A stretch of 49,219 nt of DNA from Niveispirillum sp. (GCF_017996735.1 NZ_JAGOGJ010000043.1:1-49219), one strand, 5' to 3'. Counted from the first letter of the stretch, positions 27,801 to 34,925 are shown. Numbers and translations: made by a program. Notes: generated by a model not told the origin, from the letters alone.

Positions 27801-30384
27801 CCCGCCCGATGTCCCCTGCCGCAGCTTTATCGACCTGTTCGACTGCGTCGCGGCTGCCCGGCCTGATGATATCGCCATCCGGTTCGGCACGCGCAGCCTC
27901 AGCTATGCCCGGCTGCGGGCCGATGCCGACCGTGTGGCCCGGCATCTGGCCGGATTGCCGGACGCCGCACCGGTCTGCGTGACCTTGCCGCGCGGGCCGG
28001 AACTGGTCATTGCCTTCCTGGGTGTCCTGAAGGCCGGCAAGGTCTATGCCCCGCTGGACCCGGCGGCCCCATTGGCACGCCGGCAGGATATCCTGGACGA
28101 TCTCGGCCATCCGCTGACGCTGGATACCGCACTTCTTGACCGCATCCTGTCCGGCCCGGCGGCCGCTCCGCCGGCATCGGCGCCGGCAGCGGACGCCCTG
28201 GCCTATATCATCCACACCTCCGGTTCCACCGGCCGGCCGAAGGGCGCGATGCTGGCCCATGGCGGGCTACTGGCCCTGGCCCTGGAACAGCGCCGGCTGC
28301 TGGGGATCGGACCCGGCGACCGCGTGCTGCAGATGGCCAGCAGCGGCTTCGACGCATCGGTCTGGGAATTCGTCATGGCATTGGGATCAGGTGGCGAACT
28401 GGTCATGGCCCCGGCCGAGGAATTGCTGCCCGGCCCCGCCTTGGTCGCCCTGCTGCATGACACCGGCATCACCCACCTGACCATCACGCCGTCGGCCCTG
28501 GCGGCACTGCCCCGGCGTCCGCTGCCGGCGCTGAAGGTGCTGGTCGCCGCCGGTGCCGCCCTGCCCGCCGATCTGGCGCGGCAATGGGGACGGGATCGCA
28601 CGCTGATCAATGCCTATGGCCCGACGGAAGCGACGGTCTGCACCACGCTGGCGCCCTATGGCGACAGGGGGGAGAAGCCGCTGATCGGCCGGCCGCTGCA
28701 GGGCTGGTCGGTGTTCATCCTGGATGCCGCGGGCAACCCGGTGCCAGCCGGCGTGCCGGGACAGTTGCATATCGGTGGTGTCGGGCTGGCGCGGGGATAT
28801 TGGCGGCGCCCGGACCTGACCGAACGGCAATTCTCCGATCATGCGGTGGCCGGCGAACGGCTCTACGCCACCGGCGACCGCGTGGTGTTCCGCCGGGGCA
28901 CCGAAGAAGGCGGTGCGGCAGCGATCGAGTTCCTCGGCCGCATCGACGAACAGATCAAGCTGCGCGGCTTCCGTGTTGAGCCGGGCGAGGTGGAGGCCCA
29001 TCTGCGCCGGCATCCGGCGGTGGCACAGGCGGCGGTCATCGGTTATCCGCACCGCGATCCCACCGATCTGGCCGCCTATCTGGTGCCGGCGGCCGGCATC
29101 GCCGCCGAGGGGCTGGCCGCGCGGTTGCGGGCCGATCTCGCTGCCCTGCTGCCCGATTACATGATACCCGGTTTCTTCGTGGCGATGGATGCCCTGCCCC
29201 TGAACAGCAGCGGCAAACTGGATCGTGACCGGCTGCCAGATCCGCGCGCCGCCTTCGCCGAGGATGATTACCGTCCGCCACAGGACGGGGTGGAGGCCAG
29301 CCTCTGCGCCTTGTGGCAGGAAGTGTTGGGCATTCCCCGCGTCGGTGTCGGCGCCAGCTTCTTCACGGCCGGCGGCACCTCGCTGCTGGCGGTGGAGATC
29401 ATGGCCCGGATTGAGCGGCATTTCGATGTGGTCCTGCCAACGGCCGCCCTGTTCCGGTACCCGACCGTGGAGACGCTGGCACGCGCGCTGACGGCACTGA
29501 TGCGGGACGCGGGGCATGATGCCGGCCTGTGGTTTCCCCTGGTCCGTTTGGCCGGGGACGGACCCGCAATTCCCAGCTTCTGGTTCCCCGGTGCCGGCGG
29601 CAGCGTGATGTCGCTGGCGCCACTGGCCCGGCATCTGGGTGGGCAGGCACCGGTCTATGGGCTGCAACCGGCCGGGTTGGATGGCATCACCCCGCCACTG
29701 ACCGACATGGCGGAGATGGCGGGCCGCGCGGTTGCGGCGATCCGCAGCGTGCAGCCCGCCGGCCCCTATCGGCTGGGTGGCCATTCCTTCGGCGCCAAAC
29801 TGGCCTTCGCCGTCGCCCAGCATTTGCTGCACGACGGCGAAGCGGTGGAGTTGCTGACCATCATTGACGGCTATGCCCCCGGCCCCACCCTCCTGGCCGC
29901 AAACGGGGTGCCCCACGATGGCGAATGGCTGGCGGCACTGGTCGAGGAGTTGGCGGCGGCAGCCGGAAAGCCCTTGCCCATCGGCCAGAACTGTTTCGCC
30001 GGGCTGGACGGCGATGCCGCCCTGGAACAGGCGCTGGCCCTGATGCAGGATGGCGGCCTGCCTGCCATCAGCCCCACCCAACTGCGCGGCATGGTCAATG
30101 TGATGCGGGCCTGTGGGGCGATGGATTACGCGCCCACCGACGCGCGGCCGGTCCGGCTGCTGCTGCTGCGCGCGGCCGAAACGCTGGACCGGTCCGACCG
30201 CCACCTGCTGCCCGCAGCACTGACGGGCGACGATCTGGGATGGCTGCACTATGCCGATGGTCCGCTGGCCGCCTGCACCGTGCCGGGCAACCATTTCTCC
30301 ATACTGGCCGAGCCATCGGCCCGCAGGCTGGCCGAATGCTGGCAGGAAGTGCTGACCGGGAGGCCGTGCAATGCAGATGGATGA
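21877..30384 (+). CDS. Terminal PKS-NRPS with thioesterase (KS-AT-KR-ACP-C-A-PCP-TE)
   Basis: The product has 2835 residues and starts at the ATG overlapping the previous stop (ATGA). Domains: KS (Cys185, His321 in EAHGTAT, His361 in NMGH); AT with Ser630 in GHSSGE but unusual flanks (GHGGQ at 539-543 for GQGSQ, RAAH at 726-729 for HAFH); KR (GGLGGLG from 1153, Tyr1315); ACP (Ser1452); C (HHIVTDGW, His1645/1646, Asp1650); A (HTSGSTGRPKG near 2113, pocket D-A-W-T-V-A-A-V-C, a classic phenylalanine code); PCP (Ser2502 in GGTSL). A type I thioesterase follows, with Ser2637 in GGHSFGA, Asp2664 and His2806 in GNHFSIL. It should add a beta-hydroxy C2 unit, then Phe, then release the chain by hydrolysis or cyclisation. 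The terminal TE marks the end of the assembly line. The AT substrate is uncertain because of the altered motif. Confidence 0.95.
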   Translation: MNAGTPIPGPEPMEIAIIGMACRFPGAPTIADFWRVLRDGVETITSFTDDELLARGVPPELVANPSYVKRGLVLDGIEDFDAALFGYSPQEAALLDPQNRLFLECAWEALEAAGHGGEAGTRDIGVFAGAGVNTYFLNNLAGNADILENFGSFQVMLANDKDYLATLASYKLNLTGPGVTVQTACSTSLVAIHMACQSLLNGECDLALAGGVAVSTPQDQGYLHQEGMILSPDGHCRPFDAKAAGTLNGAGAGVVLLQPLADALAQKANILGIIKGSAVNNDGARKVGYTAPGPEGQARVIAEALDIAGIHPDQVGFVEAHGTATPLGDPVEVAALTRAFRARTAGIGTCALGSVKSNMGHAGAAAGVAGLIKAVLALKHRQIPPTLHFQTPNPALALADSPFFVNDQLRDWTAAPGARVAAVSSFGIGGTNAHLVVAENRFAATVTSDAPVRPCHLLPLSARTPEALSAMAARLATHLTDTADADPADIAHTLRTGRRTFTQRLFVVGHDRNDLRRALESGSPHTATPNRSVAFLLTGHGGQSVGMTRRLYATEPVFCAALDERAAALAAHTGLDALAVLHPAPGREAWAEAQLQRMDVSQPLMFIVQMALARLWDSWGVKPQSVIGHSSGEYAAACLAGILSEADALALVAARGRLMDQTAPGGMLALRNSESEVRPFLNDRLSLAVVNAHDMCVVSGHEDALVALQTRLAGIGVEFRRLRVSRAAHSCTMDTILAEFAQAASAISFHTPRIPYVSGMTGQRVEADLVSRPDYWVRHLREAVRFADGIGRMLADTDLALLEIGPGNALGTFAKAHPDADPLRPVISSLPHPEHDAEAEDAFITRSLGRLWQAGVAVDWETYGAQAGGGRKVALPTYPFQRRRCWIDPPDGSGTAAPTRVRRKTDPADWFLAPVWRRSPPLPAAADGPDHVLLFTGPDGTGERLATDLETRGTSVIRVLPGERYAAPVNGRASLCPDAPEDYRRLLADLTPARRAIIHAWSLIQPADGMMDDAGTASERRLGFHSLSLLGRALGDGTAHDITILTAGLHDVTGEEALCPDKSLIAGPAMVIPQEYPSLRTYLIDLVPPAAECQAEARLFAQIRAELAADTRPARLCLRAAHRWLPSYEPQRIDRTGAPRRAIRPGGVYLITGGLGGLGLEIAGHLARTAQARLVLVGRSTWPARAEWEGWIASHGTDDQTRRVLERLLAFESAGAEIRLHTADAGRLDAMAALFDAVEREWGPINGVIHAAGAIGADTHRPLDEYDAAQCAAQFAPKLDGVRVLDRLLRDRDVDFCVLMSSIASVLGGLGFAAYAAANAALDTAAQGAERLWPGRWLAMNWDSWRVRDDDGRGPGQLLRLLEMSAAEGLDAFLRVLHHGTAAQTLVTRGDLGPRLLQWIDLPRRAQTTPPVPVPVVAMGDVQEGIITIWRRLLGHDRIGPDDDFFDLGGHSLLATQVMAQLRHLFGIALPMSALFRHPTVRALADAVEAARTAPAADADPSLPPPRPAGEPPVLSWPQQQLWIVSRLDPNNAAYNVPLALRLTGDLNRDALGLALSEIVRRHEVLRTCFIGRDAQPRLLVQPPAPVPLPVLSLRPLEGDTLAVAERELLDEEASRPFDLEAGPPLRACLLDSGDQHHVLLLVMHHIVTDGWSITLFMKELVALYGAFAGGKPSPLAEPAAQYADFAHWQRHSLGADMLARQLDHWRTYLRDLPERHGLLGDFPLPEERHFTAATVTLPLRSDLARRVRAFAQAEGATPFMVLLAAFHALLFRYTGIDDQAVAISVANRTRHWQEEIIGFFVNMLILRTRPDADTPFRALVAEVRDTALDALANQDLPFEKVVEALRPQRRRNQHPLAQIGFVLQNLPYESSPPEGLQIGFVEANKNASQFDLVCSVTEVGDDLVLSLEYATELFRRDSIERMALHYRTLLDGAVAAPDTVLARLPLLQADEQAEIVQGWNRDPAPVPAGILPSPPPDVPCRSFIDLFDCVAAARPDDIAIRFGTRSLSYARLRADADRVARHLAGLPDAAPVCVTLPRGPELVIAFLGVLKAGKVYAPLDPAAPLARRQDILDDLGHPLTLDTALLDRILSGPAAAPPASAPAADALAYIIHTSGSTGRPKGAMLAHGGLLALALEQRRLLGIGPGDRVLQMASSGFDASVWEFVMALGSGGELVMAPAEELLPGPALVALLHDTGITHLTITPSALAALPRRPLPALKVLVAAGAALPADLARQWGRDRTLINAYGPTEATVCTTLAPYGDRGEKPLIGRPLQGWSVFILDAAGNPVPAGVPGQLHIGGVGLARGYWRRPDLTERQFSDHAVAGERLYATGDRVVFRRGTEEGGAAAIEFLGRIDEQIKLRGFRVEPGEVEAHLRRHPAVAQAAVIGYPHRDPTDLAAYLVPAAGIAAEGLAARLRADLAALLPDYMIPGFFVAMDALPLNSSGKLDRDRLPDPRAAFAEDDYRPPQDGVEASLCALWQEVLGIPRVGVGASFFTAGGTSLLAVEIMARIERHFDVVLPTAALFRYPTVETLARALTALMRDAGHDAGLWFPLVRLAGDGPAIPSFWFPGAGGSVMSLAPLARHLGGQAPVYGLQPAGLDGITPPLTDMAEMAGRAVAAIRSVQPAGPYRLGGHSFGAKLAFAVAQHLLHDGEAVELLTIIDGYAPGPTLLAANGVPHDGEWLAALVEELAAAAGKPLPIGQNCFAGLDGDAALEQALALMQDGGLPAISPTQLRGMVNVMRACGAMDYAPTDARPVRLLLLRAAETLDRSDRHLLPAALTGDDLGWLHYADGPLAACTVPGNHFSILAEPSARRLAECWQEVLTGRPCNADG

Positions 30385-30496
30385 CGGTAACCCGCGTCTT
30401 CACGAAACCGACACCAACCGCCATCGCGTGAAGGATCTGCGGCAGCCTGGAAGCAGCCTGGAACAGGATACGAAATCGCCGCCTCGCCGTGCATAA
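30371..30496 (+). CDS. Small hydrophilic ORF (41 aa) overlapping the end of the megasynthase operon
   Basis: ATG at 30371 lies 7 nt after a strong GGGAGG ribosome binding site (30358-30363) and overlaps the last 14 nt of the thioesterase-bearing gene in another frame. It runs to TAA at 30494-30496. The peptide starts MQMDDGNPRLHETDTNRH and ends KSPPRRA. It is rich in charged residues and Pro, with no membrane segment or Cys. It does not resemble MbtH proteins and I do not recognise it. The spacing and overlap suggest translational coupling, but it could be a chance frame in GC-rich DNA. An alternative start is ATG 30377. Confidence 0.35.
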   Translation: MQMDDGNPRLHETDTNRHRVKDLRQPGSSLEQDTKSPPRRA

Positions 30497-30523
30497 AGGC
30501 AAGCTGGTTTCCGGACGCCGGGC

Positions 30524-30829
30524 CTATGGCACGGACACGCACAACCCGTCCAGTTCCAGTGTCAGCCCGATCTGACAGGACAGACGCGAGCCCGGCTCCC
30601 GCCCGTCGATGCAATCCAGCATCGCCTCCTCATCCGCGCCGGGTGGTTCCACCCTTGCCAGCCATTCCGGTGAAAGAATGACATGACAGGTGCCACAGGC
30701 GGCAGCGCCGCCGCACATGGCCTCCACCTCCTCCACCCCGGCGGTGCGCAGCGCCGTCATCAGGCTGTCACCCGGCGCCACGGAGAGATGCCGGTCGGAA
30801 ACGGGACTGGTGATGATGATCTTGATCAT
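30524..30829 (-). CDS. 2Fe-2S ferredoxin
   Basis: This 101-residue protein has the plant/adrenodoxin-type cluster ligands: Cys39, Cys45 and Cys48 in CGGAAACGTC, plus Cys85 in LSCQIG. It starts at ATG 30829, 19 nt downstream of the P450 stop on the same strand, so the two genes form one transcript. The likely role is electron delivery to that P450 in the cytoplasm. No ferredoxin reductase gene is in the window, so one must come from elsewhere. Its 3' end converges on the megasynthase operon. Confidence 0.92.
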   Translation of the reverse strand: MIKIIITSPVSDRHLSVAPGDSLMTALRTAGVEEVEAMCGGAAACGTCHVILSPEWLARVEPPGADEEAMLDCIDGREPGSRLSCQIGLTLELDGLCVSVP

Positions 30830-30848
30830 GGTGTGTCCACGGGGTTGG

Positions 30849-32009
30849 TCAGGCCACGGGCCAGAACAGCGTCAACTGACGCGGCTGATGGAACTCATAT
30901 CCCTCGGGCGGGGTTGATGCGTTCCTGTCCACCGACAGGGATGGCAGCATTTCCAACAAACCGGTCAGCGCGATGCGCGCCTCCGCCTGCGCCAGACGGA
31001 AGCCCAGGCATAAATGCGGGCCCGTGGCGAAGCCCAGATGCGCCGACAGGTTCGGCCGGTCGATATCGAAACGGGTCGGGTCGGGGAAGACCGACGGATC
31101 ATGGTTCGCCGCAGCCAGCATGCAATTGACGATGGATCCTTCCGGCAGGGCAATGCCCTTATAGACCGTGTCCGCCACCACATGGCGCGTTGCCGATTGC
31201 ACCGGCCCCAACCAGCGTATGGTTTCATCCACAACACGGGGGATCAGGCCGGCATTGGCGCGCACACGGTCGAAGATGGCCGGGTGCTGTGACAGGGCCC
31301 AGAGGCTGTTCAGGATCAGTGCTTCCACCGTTGAAATGCCGCCGAAGAAGATGATGGACAGATTGCGCCGCATCTCTTCGTCGCTGAGCGCGCGGACGGC
31401 ATTGCCGGACAGGATGTCGGCCAGAACCGTGGACCCGGTCCCCGCCCGCGCCGCCGCCATTTCCGCCGTCAGGTAATCATGCAATTCGACCACGCTGGCC
31501 TGTGCCTGTGCCTCAATGACCGGGTTGCCGGTGAAATTGGCAAGCGCCGCCTCGAAACTGTCATACCAGGCGCGCAGGCGGGGTTCGGCGGCGATGTCGA
31601 GACCGAAGCACAGCAGGATGGTCTGGATCGGCAGACGACTGGCAAAGGCGCTGCGCAGTTCCACCCGGCCGGCAGCGGCGAACCCCGCGATCAGCGACCG
31701 GGTGGCGTTGCTGATTTCCGCCTCCAGCCGCTGGCGGATGTTGGGCGGCATGAAGATGGGCTGCAGGGCGCGGCGATACCGGCTTTGTTCGGCGCCTTCG
31801 GATGTCAGCATATGCGTGCCGAAGGTACGCTGGATCACCGAATGATCGGATACGGTGGTGAAACGCGCCGTATCCATGATGATGGCACGCACATCCTCAT
31901 ATCGGGTGGCCATCCACATACCCAATTCCGGCACGCGGACCAACGGCGCCTGTTCCCGCCACGCGGCATAAAAGGCGTATGGATCGCGCGACAAATCATC
32001 CAGTTCCAT
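30849..32009 (-). CDS. Cytochrome P450
   Basis: The chosen start is ATG 32009 (a GTG lies directly upstream at 32012); AAGG sits about 5 nt before it. The product has 386 residues, a normal size for a soluble bacterial class I P450. Visible motifs are ExxR (ETIR, Glu262-Arg265) and the haem loop FATGPHLCLG with Cys334 as thiolate ligand. The I-helix reads FFGGISTVE. Thr227 is kept, but the preceding acidic residue of the usual (A/G)Gx(D/E)T motif is Ser226, which may alter proton delivery. It is co-transcribed with a ferredoxin and divergent from an Lrp-type regulator. Next to an NRPS-PKS operon, a tailoring hydroxylase is the obvious guess, but substrate and pathway membership are not shown. 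No transmembrane segment is seen. Confidence 0.93.
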   Translation of the reverse strand: MELDDLSRDPYAFYAAWREQAPLVRVPELGMWMATRYEDVRAIIMDTARFTTVSDHSVIQRTFGTHMLTSEGAEQSRYRRALQPIFMPPNIRQRLEAEISNATRSLIAGFAAAGRVELRSAFASRLPIQTILLCFGLDIAAEPRLRAWYDSFEAALANFTGNPVIEAQAQASVVELHDYLTAEMAAARAGTGSTVLADILSGNAVRALSDEEMRRNLSIIFFGGISTVEALILNSLWALSQHPAIFDRVRANAGLIPRVVDETIRWLGPVQSATRHVVADTVYKGIALPEGSIVNCMLAAANHDPSVFPDPTRFDIDRPNLSAHLGFATGPHLCLGFRLAQAEARIALTGLLEMLPSLSVDRNASTPPEGYEFHQPRQLTLFWPVA

Positions 32010-32083
32010 CACGGCCTTCCCGAAAATCCCGACTGATCGACAGGCCTGAAGGATAGTGCCATTCCGCCGACGGAAGGCGCCCA

Positions 32084-32112
32084 GTTACAGACATGCAAAC
32101 GTGATCTGTGAC
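32084..32112. promoter_or_regulatory. Inverted repeat between P450 and Lrp-type regulator
   Basis: GTTACAGA (32084-32091) and TCTGTGAC (32105-32112) form an 8-bp inverted repeat with one mismatch and a 13-nt spacer. It lies in the 145-nt divergent region between the P450 and Lrp-family genes. Arm centres are 21 nt apart, about two helical turns, which suits an Lrp-type or other dimer operator. Function is inferred. Confidence 0.4.
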
Positions 32113-32154
32113 ATAATCCGTCCCATATCGAACGAATGGTGATGGAGTCCGCCA

Positions 32155-32610
32155 GTGATCGATCCGGAAGGCCGCAAGATCCTTCAAGAATTGCTGAAGG
32201 ATGGACGCTTATCGAATGTCGACCTGTCGAAACGGGTCGCCATGTCCGAATCCTCCTGCCTGCGCCGCACCCGCGCGCTGGAGGAGGACGGGGTGATCGC
32301 CGGATACCGCGCCGTGGTGCAACCGGAAAAGCTGGGCTATGCCGTGTCGGCCTTCATCCTGGTCAATCTGGACCAGCGGGTGGAGACCCAGACCCTGGCC
32401 TTTCAAAATCTGGTCGCCCGTGATCCGCGCATTGCCGGGGGGGCCGCCATCACCGGTGTCCATGATGTCATTTTGCATGTGCATGTGCGCGACATGGATG
32501 ATCTCAGCCACCTGACCATGGATACGATCCTGCAACTGCCCAGTGTGCGGGATGTTTCCACATGCATCGTGATGCGGGAGTTCAAAGAGGATCGGGGGCC
32601 GCGCCTGTAG
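32155..32610 (+). CDS. Lrp/AsnC-family transcriptional regulator
   Basis: GTG 32155 is preceded by GGAG 7 nt upstream. The 151-residue length is typical of the family. The N-terminal 60 residues form the AsnC-type helix-turn-helix (ILQELLKDGRLSNVDLSKRV, then SESSCLRRTRALEEDGVI). The remainder is a RAM-type ligand-binding and oligomerisation domain (AITGVHDVILHVHVRDMDDL). It is divergent from the P450-ferredoxin pair, so local control, possibly amino-acid responsive, is likely. The actual ligand cannot be read from the sequence. It ends 6 nt before the convergent TetR gene. Confidence 0.9.
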   Translation: MIDPEGRKILQELLKDGRLSNVDLSKRVAMSESSCLRRTRALEEDGVIAGYRAVVQPEKLGYAVSAFILVNLDQRVETQTLAFQNLVARDPRIAGGAAITGVHDVILHVHVRDMDDLSHLTMDTILQLPSVRDVSTCIVMREFKEDRGPRL

Positions 32611-32620
32611 GGTCCCCTAC
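32607..32620. terminator. Short palindrome carrying both convergent stop codons
   Basis: GTAGG (32607-32611) pairs with CCTAC (32616-32620) across a 4-nt loop. The element contains the TAG stop of the Lrp gene and, on the other strand, the TAG stop of the TetR gene. The stem is short and no T-run follows on either strand, so it is at best a weak bidirectional terminator. Confidence 0.25.
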
Positions 32621-33270
32621 CCCGCCGCTTTGGCTCCGGCAGGGCGCAGGTTGCGCATTGCGGCTTCGATCCATTCCGCGATCAGATCGGGATAGTCGGT
32701 GCTGGCCCGATGGTCCCCGGCCCGGCCGAACAGGCGCGGCAGGGCGCCGTTGATGGCGTCGATCATCAGCCAGGACAGGACATTGGCACCGACAGCGGTC
32801 GACACCAGCCCGCGCCTTTGCCAGTCCTGGCAGGATTCCAGGGCAAAGCTGTTCAGCGGTTCATAGACGGCTGCCCATTGCGTCTGGTCCACACCCGACA
32901 CGGTGGGTGAGTCGAGCCGTTCCAGCACGGACCGGTGATGCAGACACACGGCATAATAGTTGCGGACAATGGCCCGGATGGCATCGGCCAGGGAAAGATC
33001 GGCCTGCGGGATGGCGCGCAGGGCCACGGCCGTTTCCTGCACCACCTCCCGCATGATCTCCACCACCACCTCCTCCTTCGACTTGAAGTGAAGGTAGAAA
33101 GCGCCTTGGCTGAGCCCGGCCAGTGCCACGACGTCCGACACGCGCATGGCCGCGAAGCCCTTGTCCACGATCACCTGCCGTGCCGCAGCCAGCAATTCCG
33201 CCCGCCGGACCTCCGGCGGGGAGGTACGGGGCCGCTTCGGGGCGACGGATTGCGGCGGGGCAACGGACAT
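32617..33270 (-). CDS. TetR/AcrR-family transcriptional regulator
   Basis: The 217-residue product starts at ATG 33270 (MSVAPPQSVAPKRPR). The frame stays open further upstream, but a longer start would run over the operator and the divergent hydrolase gene. A typical TetR helix-turn-helix lies at about residues 24-70 (VSDVVALAGLSQGAFYLHFK, then SKEEV). The variable C-terminal half would bind an inducer and dimerise. It is divergent from the seven-gene hydrolase/transport operon, and a perfect palindrome lies in the 146-nt gap, so it is probably the local repressor. A related palindrome precedes the amidase operon 14 kb away. Confidence 0.92.
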   Translation of the reverse strand: MSVAPPQSVAPKRPRTSPPEVRRAELLAAARQVIVDKGFAAMRVSDVVALAGLSQGAFYLHFKSKEEVVVEIMREVVQETAVALRAIPQADLSLADAIRAIVRNYYAVCLHHRSVLERLDSPTVSGVDQTQWAAVYEPLNSFALESCQDWQRRGLVSTAVGANVLSWLMIDAINGALPRLFGRAGDHRASTDYPDLIAEWIEAAMRNLRPAGAKAAG

Positions 33271-33382
33271 CACGGGCCTCTGACGCTGACGGAAACAGGG
33301 TGGCGGAAGCGGCACATGCCAATCTTCGTGAATGTCCCTCTTGACAGCGCATCGAGGATGAGTCAACCCTGGCCTCGTTAAT

Positions 33383-33397
33383 GACTGACAGTCAGTC
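33383..33397. promoter_or_regulatory. Perfect 15-nt palindrome, probable TetR operator
   Basis: GACTGAC-A-GTCAGTC has 7-nt perfect arms and a single central base. It lies 19 nt upstream of the ATG of the hydrolase operon and 112 nt from the TetR start. With its 5' T it reads TGACTGACAGTCAGTC, which matches the amidase-side element TGACTGATTGTCAATC at 13 of 16 positions. Repressor binding here would block transcription of the + strand operon. TTGACA at 33341 resembles a -35 box, but I find no convincing -10 at the right distance. Confidence 0.7.
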
Positions 33398-33416
33398 GAT
33401 ATGAGGATTGATCGGT

Positions 33417-34871
33417 ATGCGTGTCTTTGCCGGGGCCATTTCCGCGGAAACCAATGTGTTCTCCCCGATCGTGACCGATCTGGAGAGCTTCCGCACTCAG
33501 CTTTACATCCCGGCCGGTGGCCTGCTGGACAATGTTGCGGTCTGGCCGGCGCCAATGCAGGGGTTCCGGGAGGTTTGCGCCGAACAGGGCTGGACGTTGG
33601 CAGCGGGCCTGTGCGCATCGGCCCCGCCCGGCGGGCTGGTGCCGGCGGACACGTTCCGGAGCCTGCTGGATACGCTGCTGGCCGATCTGGCCGCCGCCAT
33701 GCCAGTGGATATGGTGGCGTTGAGCCTGCATGGCGCGATGAGTGCGGCCGGTTGCGATGACTGCGACGGGGAGATCCTGGCATCCGTGCGGGAACTGGTC
33801 GGTCCGGACGTGCCCGTGGGCGCCGTGCTGGACCCGCACGCGCATCTGACCGACCGCATGGTGGCGATGGCCGACCTGCTGGTCTTCTTCAAGGAATATC
33901 CCCACACGGACGTGATCCCGTCGGCGCGGGAGATGCTAAACCTGCTGGGCAGGCGGACCGCCGGCACGATCAGGCCCGTCGCGTCGGTGTTCGACTGCCG
34001 GATGCTGACCTTCTTCTTCACCGACCGGGAGCCGATGAAGGGTTTCGTGCAACGGATGCGGGCGCTGGAGGGACGCGACGGCATCCTGTCCATCTCTCTG
34101 GTCCATGGCTTTCCCTGGGGCGACAATGCCGATATCGGGGCCAAGATGCTGGTCTATGCCGACGGCGATGCGGGCGCCGCCGCCTGTGTGGCGGCGGACC
34201 TGGGCCGGGCCCTGTTCGACCTGCGCGGCGACACGATGCCGGAAACGGCGGGTCTGGACGATATCGCGGCCCGGATACGTGATGTGCGGGACCGTCCCGT
34301 GGTACTGGCCGATGTGTCCGACAATCCCGGCGGCGGGGCCCCAGGGGACGCGACCTTCCTGTTACAGGCGTTGCTGGAGGCCGGACTGGACGATCTGGTC
34401 ATCGGTCCGGTCTGGGACCCCTATGTCGTAGCGCAGGCCTTCGGGCTGGGTGAAGGCGCGCAAAGCCGTATCCGCATCGGCGGCAAGGTGTCCCCCTTCT
34501 CCGGCCCGCCCCTGGACCTGGATGTCCGGGTGGAAAGGCTGCGGCGCGGGGCGGTGCAGGAGGTCGACGGCTGGCCCTGGCCATTGGGCGATATGGCCCT
34601 GCTGTCGGCGGGGCGGACGCGCATCGTGGTCGCCTCCCTTCGCACCCAATGCATCAACACGGACGTCTTCACCCAGGTTGGCGTCGATCCCGCCGTCTGT
34701 CCCATCGTGGTGGTGAAGTCGGCCCAGCATTTCCTGGCGGCCTTCGCGCCCTTTGCGGCGGCCGTCCTTTATGTCCGGACGCCGGCGGCCCTGTCGCTGG
34801 ACGGCGATCCCGGCCGTTACCGGCATCTGCGGCGCCCCTTATGGCCGTTCGTTGCCGATCCTTTTCAATAA
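33417..34871 (+). CDS. M81/MlrC-family metallohydrolase
   Basis: ATG 33417 is chosen over TTG 33408 because GAGG at 33403-33406 is well spaced only for the ATG. The 484-residue product has family hallmarks: GAISAETNVFSP at the N-terminus, SLHGAMSAAG near 103-112, LDPHAHLTD (Asp139, His141, His143) and KEYPHTD (His163). The Asp-x-His pair followed 22 residues later by His agrees with the metal site described for microcystinase C. The family cleaves small linear or modified peptides and amide substrates. There is no signal peptide, so it should act in the cytoplasm. It is the first gene of a seven-gene operon just after the TetR operator, with the receptor gene 54 nt on. The family is clear; the substrate is not. 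Confidence 0.85.
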   Translation: MRVFAGAISAETNVFSPIVTDLESFRTQLYIPAGGLLDNVAVWPAPMQGFREVCAEQGWTLAAGLCASAPPGGLVPADTFRSLLDTLLADLAAAMPVDMVALSLHGAMSAAGCDDCDGEILASVRELVGPDVPVGAVLDPHAHLTDRMVAMADLLVFFKEYPHTDVIPSAREMLNLLGRRTAGTIRPVASVFDCRMLTFFFTDREPMKGFVQRMRALEGRDGILSISLVHGFPWGDNADIGAKMLVYADGDAGAAACVAADLGRALFDLRGDTMPETAGLDDIAARIRDVRDRPVVLADVSDNPGGGAPGDATFLLQALLEAGLDDLVIGPVWDPYVVAQAFGLGEGAQSRIRIGGKVSPFSGPPLDLDVRVERLRRGAVQEVDGWPWPLGDMALLSAGRTRIVVASLRTQCINTDVFTQVGVDPAVCPIVVVKSAQHFLAAFAPFAAAVLYVRTPAALSLDGDPGRYRHLRRPLWPFVADPFQ

Positions 34872-34925
34872 CCGTCCTTGGCCCAAGCCGCAGGACAGAT
34901 AATCATCGGAACATGGAGGCGAAAC

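Noticed and set aside
12104..30384. Hidden epimerase or methyltransferase domains in the NRPS modules
   Set aside because: Each A domain is followed directly by a PCP and each PCP by the next C, KS or TE, with no room for an inserted or appended domain.
33341..33382. TTGACA at 33341 as -35 box of the hydrolase operon promoter
   Set aside because: No -10-like hexamer lies 16-18 nt downstream (33364-33369 reads CAACCC), so I do not claim a promoter there.
33271..33783. Upstream extension of the TetR frame
   Set aside because: It would cover the operator and the start of the divergent hydrolase gene, and its translation is low-complexity. The Met at 33270 gives the normal family length.
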